From NCBI GenBank assembly GCA_031761405.1, contig JASEVX010000011.1, forward strand, positions 37,139,048 through 37,203,047: a DNA stretch of 64,000 bases, read 5' to 3'. Of this stretch, positions 58,251 through 64,000 are shown piece by piece. How positions within the stretch are numbered: the first letter of the stretch is position 1; each line of letters begins with the position of its first letter. Under the pieces are notes generated by a model that saw only the letters and a list, made by a program, of their open reading frames with translations, was not told the DNA's origin and made no database searches. This DNA is from Serripes groenlandicus. Lineage: Eukaryota > Mollusca > Bivalvia > Cardiida > Cardiidae. Made by a program: the position numbers and the translations under genes.

Positions 58251-58941
58251 TTACGCCCCCTTATCTATAACTATATAGTATATCGAGTATGGCTATACGT
58301 ATTGCTTTGTCTTTGTCAGTAGATACATCAAGATCTATACATATGTAATGTAAGCATAGTTTTAAGTTCATGTACATTGCATACAGAATGTTTCCTTGCA
58401 CGAAAGGTCTAAATTTTTGTTTTTTTCTCCTTAATAGTTTAAAAAACCCAGTTAATTAGATAAGTGGCGTATTTCGTGCTATAACGCACTTTATTAGACT
58501 CTTAAGCCTTTCACCACATACAGACAATTCCTGACAACTTTGCAGAAGATGTCATTTGCCACATTGTTTTCAACTCTATTCAATGATTTAACTTTTATTT
58601 ATAGAGGTTTACCATATTTATTACCAGATGTTTTCGAGTTGGTTTGCTACATAATTGTTGTAAGAGGTAAAGGGTTAGACCCTATGTTGCGAGTTTTCAC
58701 AAGGAAAGTCTCAAAGAGACAACTGTTTTGAGTACCTACTGCATAGGGCTTGATTTGGTAATACGCGAGATAGTAGGGAAAAGATCACTGTACTCTTTAT
58801 CTAGACCACTGCTAAAGTTGTCTCCCTTAAAAAACCTACAAGAAAGACTACAGCTCCTCTACCATTGAATTTTTCTTTGGTTTTAAATGGCCTCCCCAGT
58901 CAGCCCCCAACTCACTGTTCGTCTTATTGAAATGGTCAAGG

Positions 58942-59388
58942 TCACTTTTCATCAGAGAGGTTTCCAGGTTTAACTTGTACCAAGTTGTACATAGACATTC
59001 CGTAGCTCTGTGCACAGCTTAACATGAAATCACACTTTTTCTTGCACTGAAAGATAACCTTTTTGTCTGTCAACTTTTCCCTTCCTTTAACTTTAGACTT
59101 TTGCTTTAGTTTTGTCCGAGATTTGTAGGCAATTTTAAGTACTTCACACAGGTCGGACAACGCCATGAGAAACAATCTCAAAGGATCATCCTTTACAGGG
59201 CATGATATAATACTCAATATATCGTTGATCACGGAAATGTTCTGTTCTATATTGGAGTCAAATTTTAATTGTTTATCTTGCAATTTACTGAAACATGACT
59301 GCATTGCATCATGCACATTTTCAAAATTCTGACCTTGACACAGAACAGTAGATATATTAATAAGGTCATCTGCACTGTCGTTTGCCAT
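58942..59388 (-). CDS. unknown ORF of 148 residues, candidate host exon or gene
   Basis: Open on the minus strand from ATG at 59388 to a stop at 58942. The protein is mostly helical and hydrophilic: an acidic start (MANDSADDLINIS), regular leucines, then a very basic stretch (KSRTKLKQKSKVKGREKL), then CKKKCDFML. No signal peptide or membrane segment. Composition and length argue for a real coding sequence, in contrast to the repeats around it, but I do not recognise a family. It could be a terminal exon or a single-exon gene. The other assembly copy is frameshifted. Confidence 0.5.
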   Translation of the reverse strand: MANDSADDLINISTVLCQGQNFENVHDAMQSCFSKLQDKQLKFDSNIEQNISVINDILSIISCPVKDDPLRLFLMALSDLCEVLKIAYKSRTKLKQKSKVKGREKLTDKKVIFQCKKKCDFMLSCAQSYGMSMYNLVQVKPGNLSDEK

Positions 59389-59857
59389 GGTGGCGATGTC
59401 TCAATTATGCAGTCGACAAACATAGGCATTTGCATAGAGGTTATTTAAGAGATTGTGTCTTGTGTCAGCTGATTGTTTTGCCGATCTGGATTTTCGCTAA
59501 ATACAACCTCTCGAAGTTTATAAACAATTGTACCAATAACTGGATTATTTCGTTCGATCTATCGACTGCCTGTTCGGGCGGTTTGGCAATCGGGGTCTTA
59601 GGTGTTTAGAGGTGTGGCCTAAGAGAAAAGGAACACTACATTCCTTCTATAACTGCTTTATTCTTTTGTTTTTAAAGTGGTCGTTCTTTTTTTTTTCAAA
59701 CAACGACTGTACAGCCTAAGGGTTGAAACTTACAGAAATGTAGGGATGTCCGTTCATTTGTTCAACCGTTGTTATATATATATATTGCCTTATTTTGTTA
59801 TGCATTTCTTTTTTCTAACACTCCTTAAATAAAAGCTACTGGCTTTGGAAAACTACT

Positions 59858-60013
59858 GATAATTGGGTGATAACTAATAAACCTGATAATTGGGTGATAA
59901 CTTATACACCTGATAATTGGGTGATAACTTATACTCCTGATAATTGGGTGATAACTTATAAACCTGATAATTGGGTGATAACTTATACACCTGTTAATTG
60001 GGTGATAACTTAT
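59858..60013. repeat. 27-bp tandem repeat, six copies
   Basis: Unit GATAATTGGGTGATAACTTA plus TACACCT, six times with a few substitutions. Because 27 is a multiple of three, a minus-strand frame across it looks like a repeat protein (SYHPIIR); I consider this a by-product. Confidence 0.92.
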
Positions 60014-60047
60014 GTAAATATACACTGTATTTCATAGACATATTGAC

Positions 60048-60312
60048 CGCCTCCGTGATGTAGTACTAGAGCGTCCGCATCGGGCACGGTAACTCGTGGG
60101 TTCGAACCCCGGCCGGATCATACAATATACTTTAAAAGTGAAAGTAATGGCTGCCGTCTTTTGCGCTTAGGGTTGCGGGGTTAGCATAACGACTGACTGC
60201 CTTGTGTCAGGATAAATGAACCACTAGACCTTGTAATGTTATCAGGAAACGCCGTGACATAACTGAAACATTGTTGAAAGCGGTGTTAAACAGCAAACAA
60301 TCAATAAACTAA
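60048..60312 (+). mobile_element. tRNA-derived SINE, near full length
   Basis: A-box-like GTGATGTAGTACTAGAGC, B box GGGTTCGAACCCC at 60099-60111, then CTGCCGTCTTTTGCGCTTAG, TGACTGCCTTGTGTCAGG, AGGAAACGCCGTGACATAAC and a CAATCAATAAAC end. It is the best preserved member of the family here. Confidence 0.8.
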
Positions 60313-60469
60313 TCAATGACATTTTGAATGCTTATTTGACTTATATAGCAAACACCGCATATCCAAAAGCAGACCACAAGGATGCGCTGGTTAGTCTGGA
60401 TCTAGACAGTTTGCAAATGCTCTTCGAATAGTGTTCATGTAGCACCGCTCCTATGTCATGATGATATCA

Positions 60470-60668
60470 ACTCTTTCACAGCCGCATTTCACAAAGACGA
60501 CTCTTCCAAGTCGAAAATTGGACCATCCCATTTTTCGTTCAATAAGAAATTTGGCAACATTTAATGTCTAAGTGGCAAACAAAGAAGATTTCAGGGGAGA
60601 CAGCTCGTAATAAATCTGCATTCTATGCAAAAGCCTTGAATTGACTTTGGCAGAGAAAGGGTTAAAAC
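60470..60668. mobile_element. MITE family C copy
   Basis: AACTCTTTCACAGCCGCATT to TTTGGCAGAGAAAGGGTTAA, with GGAGACAGCTCGTAATAAAT inside. It is absent from the corresponding place in the 17.6-kb block, so it inserted after the duplication or was lost there. Confidence 0.7.
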
Positions 60669-61169
60669 AATCGGTGACGTAATTCGGGTTCGAATGAACG
60701 TAATTCGTGCGTGCTATTTCGGATATCAATGCATATCAATTAGGGATTACTATTAATCGCATCTCACAAGCGGAGACCAATTCACTACCCATGTTATGGT
60801 ATGTTCATGAACGCCGTCCGAGGTTTAACCAAGTTCACGAGGCTAGCCACAGAGTTCCGATTTGATTTTACCTTTTCGCTTCCGAAGTCAATTAAAGGCT
60901 GTTGGAAACAATGCAGATTCATGTGAGGCAGCTCGAAACGAGCTATCTTTCCTGAAATATGCATAATTTGCCACTTAGACATTAAGTTTTACTAAATTTC
61001 TTCTTTGACGAAAAGTGAAGTGGTCCAATTTTCGAGATGGAAGAGTCGACTTTGTGAAATCCGACAGTAAAAAAAGTTAAGATGATGAGAAAAATAATTT
61101 CCATTTTATTATCTTATTTACATGATAAGCTGACAGTAGTATATGATCCGCGGCTAGCTAACTGGTGTC

Positions 61170-61510
61170 TTAAAGGTGCTGAACTCCAGATTAAACAACT
61201 GTATAGTCAAAGTTTAAAAACTGTTTAAAAGTTGTCTTGAAATATTAGAATCGTAATTCTGGGATAAAATTAGAGTAGTAATTTCACTTTCCAGTATTTA
61301 TAAAGATCTAAATATTGATCGTTTATGCTTCATTTTTACTGGGTAAACATACCCAGTAAGCAACATTTTGTACATTTTCATGACTTTCAATTGATTGTTT
61401 TTTCAAGATTAACTTCCAAAATAGTATTGAACTATTACTTACTTTGTTGTCACAATAAGCAATATGTGTAGAAGTTTAAAAATGTAGATCTCCACTAGAA
61501 GTACCTTGAA
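61170..61510. mobile_element. MITE family F copy
   Basis: TTAAAGGTGCTGAACTCCAG to CTAGAAGTACCTTGAA, collinear with 18155-18460 apart from a short insertion near 61385-61425. Confidence 0.65.
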
Positions 61511-62934
61511 TGTGTACAGTGAAGACTCAGACGAGCCTGCGCAATCGCACAGTTTTGCCAGAGCTTTCGCTGTCCTCGTATAATTGAGTCATAGATGCGT
61601 CTTCTGACATAACAAAATAAAACTGTAGCTCCAGTAGTTGTTAGTTGATTCAATGTATGGTGCTGTTACGGATTGTCAATAAGACTCTAATTTGCTAGCC
61701 GCAAATATGATTAAACCAAACAACTATATGTACAAAAACAGCTAATAAATTTAGATTATACGAAGGTTTCAACAAAACGTGGTTGTCAAACTAAAATTCC
61801 ACTGAGTTGTCTAAATTGCAACTCACTTATTTATTTTAATATATATTATACTAATGGGCAAAGGGAAGCAGGTCATATTAATCCATAGGTCTAAAGTGGT
61901 CTCCCATTGTACATTAATGAAGTTGATGAAAGTTGAAAGTGTTTTTAATAAAGATGAACACCTTCTGACTGATTTGTAACCAAAACATTTGATTTGATGT
62001 CATAGTTCAAAAAAAGGAAAGTCAGCATGTGTTTTTGTGTGTGTTTTCTTGGTAGTTTTAAGAATGAACTTTAATTGAATATAGGTTTCTGGAATATTTA
62101 GATTGTTGGGAAAGATCCATACATAGCCCAAACCGTTATAATGGTCGCCTATGGAAAATGAATTGTTTTCATCTGACCTAATGCTCATCATATTTGCCTA
62201 TCCAAAATGCCCAACAAGGGCTGTAATCATTTTAGTTTGGCGAACTATGTATGAAATGTTGATGTGATATGGGTATGCGGAGTACTGGTATGAGATCGAG
62301 CAAAGATACTCGAGGCAAGGTGCATTTACTTCCGCGATAAAACTTAAATACTGTGAAAACCGGTGTTAAGCTCGATCTAATTCATACAATGCTGCATTAT
62401 TGATATTGTCATTCAGCTAATGAAGATATCAAATGTAAGGTACGCTGAATGGTCAAAATATCAAGCATTTATAAATCATAATCTACAAGGCACTTTACAT
62501 AGTTGAGCTTGACCCGACGAGTTGATGCATACTGCATTTGCGCACAGTGAAGACTCAGGTGACGTAACATCTCATCAGAAGTAATGTTTTCCGCCAACAT
62601 TTAATACAATCGGATATGTATCTTCTGACAGCAAACTGGAAGTGTATCTTCATTAGTAATACCATTATATCAGTGTCCTATCTAGGAGGGGGGATACGTG
62701 ATAATTCTCACACTGTCTTGAATATTCCACCCCCCTCAATTTATATGGAAGAGGGGGATTTGTTTTACAAAGACAAAGAAGGAAAAATAGACTAATTTGT
62801 TCATAAAATCAATTTTCGGATAAAATTGTCCCCTTGTTTTCGAATCCTAGATTAGACACTTTTACATGATGCCAAACCGATCTAGAAGACAGCAAATTCG
62901 GCGGACGTGACTCACCTATATTATATTAGTGGGC

Positions 62935-63122
62935 AGCAGGCGAGTTTAAGAAAACACTGTGGCAAAAGGTGAATTTGTGCATGATGAGCAATTTCACATT
63001 TACCACAGTGTTTTTAATTATATTCAATAATTATACTTTTATTGTTTAGTTTTTTCACATTTTTACTCAGACCATTTCAAAGTCGTCTGCTGCAGATTTG
63101 TTGTATGTGGGAAAGGGTTAAA
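62935..63122. mobile_element. MITE family A copy
   Basis: Right end GTATGTGGGAAAGGGTTAA with CAAAGTCGTCTGCTGCAGAT. The left end starts inside the arm (GCAGCAGGCGAGTTTAAG). Internal palindrome GTGCATGATGAGCAATTTCAC. Confidence 0.7.
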
Positions 63123-63352
63123 GGTGCCGATCTCCAGAATATAGATAGTATAGTCAAAGTTTTAAAACTTTTCAACAGTTTTTTTTTAAATATTAGAATT
63201 ATAATTCTGAGATAAAATTAGAGTAAATTTTAGACACTCCCAGTAAGCCGAATTTTGTACATTTTCATTGACTTTCAATTGACTGATTTTCAACATTTAC
63301 TGCCCAAATAGTTTCAACATTTTGATCTGCATCTAGAGTTAAGCACCTTTAA
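63118..63352. mobile_element. MITE family F copy, short
   Basis: TTAAAGGTGCCGATCTCCAG to TTAAGCACCTTTAA. It abuts the family A copy, sharing its TTAA. Shorter than the two other copies by an internal deletion. Confidence 0.65.
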
Positions 63353-63599
63353 CTTTAGGTACATTCATATCTTTGTATACGTGTCATATATGGTGAATTC
63401 TAACATGACGTTGTTTTCCTTGCCTATAGAGAACGAAGAAAATAACCGTTGATTATTCGTCAATAACCAATGGAAATGCACTACTTTTCACATTGGCTAT
63501 TCCGGTTATCCCCCCGCGTATAAGCCTGTCATTCAGCGTCACGTGATGTAAAGAAACATACATGTGTATACTACGTCGTCTGCAATGGCTGACTCGATA

Positions 63600-63814
63600 T
63601 TTTATTTATTTTATTTTTATTTATTTTACATCGATTGCGAAACAAGCTTTCAGCTTGGATTAATCATGCTCGATGTCTGCTTCCTGGAGACTTAACCAGT
63701 ACTCGTGCCGTTTTGTGTGGAAAAATCTCAAAGACAGGACCCGCTCATCACGGGACGCGAACCAGGGACCTTTGATACGAGAGGCCGACGCTCTACCTCT
63801 GCACCACTGTAACG
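63600..63814 (-). mobile_element. tRNA-derived SINE, reversed, with A+T tail
   Basis: Read on the minus strand: AGTGGTGCAGAGGTAGAGCG (A box), CCTGGTTCGCGTCCCGTGAT (B box), GGTCCTGTCTTTGAGAT, CCAGGAAGCAGACATCGAGC, then an AATAAATAAAA-type tail (plus-strand 63600-63630). Same family as 27066-27265. Confidence 0.75.
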
Positions 63815-64000
63815 TTATGACGTCAAACCGCTCACGTGACGTCACTTTCCTAGTCACGCCCACAGAAAATGTTTAAGTTAAGAACCCCTATTAAAGGCGT
63901 ATCCTCTGAATTTTTCCAATGGACAGAATTTTCTTAAATTTTGTCCAGAGCTTCCTTACTCAAAGACTAACTCAAAACAACATTCAAAACAATGGGTCGC
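63815..64000. other. window end, nothing assignable
   Basis: No open frame, repeat family or RNA gene recognised in the last bases. Confidence 0.4.

Larger units (their letters stand above)
56667..59653. repeat. second, cleaner copy of the 3-kb sequence
   Basis: Begins TCATATGTAGGAAAGGG, matching 53381. The match ends at TTCCTTCTATAAC, after which unique sequence continues. Small elements here have intact spacing, for example the family A pair at 56853-57082 and the family D palindrome at 57740-57987. Confidence 0.85.
60010..62930. repeat. second copy of the 17.4-21.1 kb block
   Basis: Same order of pieces as 17400-21145 (SINE, family C, family F, GGTTTCTGG.TTATTT region, GCATTTGCG.ACAGTGAAGA region) but shorter, lacking 19170-20560. 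It ends in a family A copy, as does the first block at 21249. Confidence 0.75.

Noticed and set aside
59825..60025. Minus-strand repeat protein (SYHPIIR repeats)
   Set aside because: Product of a 27-bp tandem repeat with no start context and no flanking coding sequence.

Overview
The window is intergenic/intronic eukaryotic DNA dominated by transposable elements. It is AT-rich, contains no long intact gene, and its few coding remnants show spliceosomal signals (GT..AG). The tRNA-derived SINEs, the dense small inverted-repeat elements, the Polinton/Maverick remnant and the Ty3/gypsy pol fragment suggest a marine or freshwater mollusc, most likely a bivalve. That assignment is inference from repeat style, not from a marker gene.

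Layout. 1-1110: end of a foldback element, then a segment duplicated at 36.14-36.98 kb with a SINE and a MITE. 2.3-3.3 kb: a repeat shared with a later intron, then a complete 382-bp TRIM-type LTR element with matching 139-bp LTRs and a 4-bp target duplication. 6.5-15.98 kb: decayed Polinton. On + are unknown ORFs, a packaging-ATPase pseudogene, two small conserved Polinton ORFs, a decayed zinc-finger ORF and a protein-primed family-B DNA polymerase pseudogene carrying a phase-0 GT-AG intron. On - are a minor-capsid/penton-like fragment and the chromodomain end of the integrase. 15.99-16.56 kb: ~190-bp tandem repeats. 17.4-21.1 kb: a repeat-rich block duplicated at 60.0-62.9 kb. 25.2-28.5 kb: a complete 3.28-kb foldback element with a 9-bp target duplication. 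28.5-30.1 kb: 70-bp tandem repeats interrupted by a palindromic MITE. 37.0-43.2 kb: two oppositely oriented arrays of a ~53-bp repeat. 45.4-47.9 kb: 5'-truncated Ty3/gypsy pol plus its 3' LTR (- strand). 48.2-52.5 kb: two multi-copy repeat elements. 53.4-56.47 and 56.67-59.65 kb: the same sequence twice across a 200-N gap, the first copy full of small indels, so almost certainly an assembly artefact. It carries one unknown ORF of 148 residues, intact only in the second copy.

Host genes. The best host signal is on the minus strand: a signal-peptide first exon at 35106-35157, a candidate 7-nt microexon at 32448-32454 and a transmembrane exon at 23463-23608. Their phases are compatible, suggesting a small type I membrane protein whose introns hold the repeats of 23-35 kb. 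This is a model only.

Small repeat families named here: A (ends CCCTTTCCCACATA), B (ends GCCGTTCCACGAGAAAAC), C (ends AACTCTTTCACTGCC), D (ends CGAGGGCTTGGCGTGAAAC), E (starts GAGGGCCATGATGGCCCT), F (ends TTAAAGGTGC).
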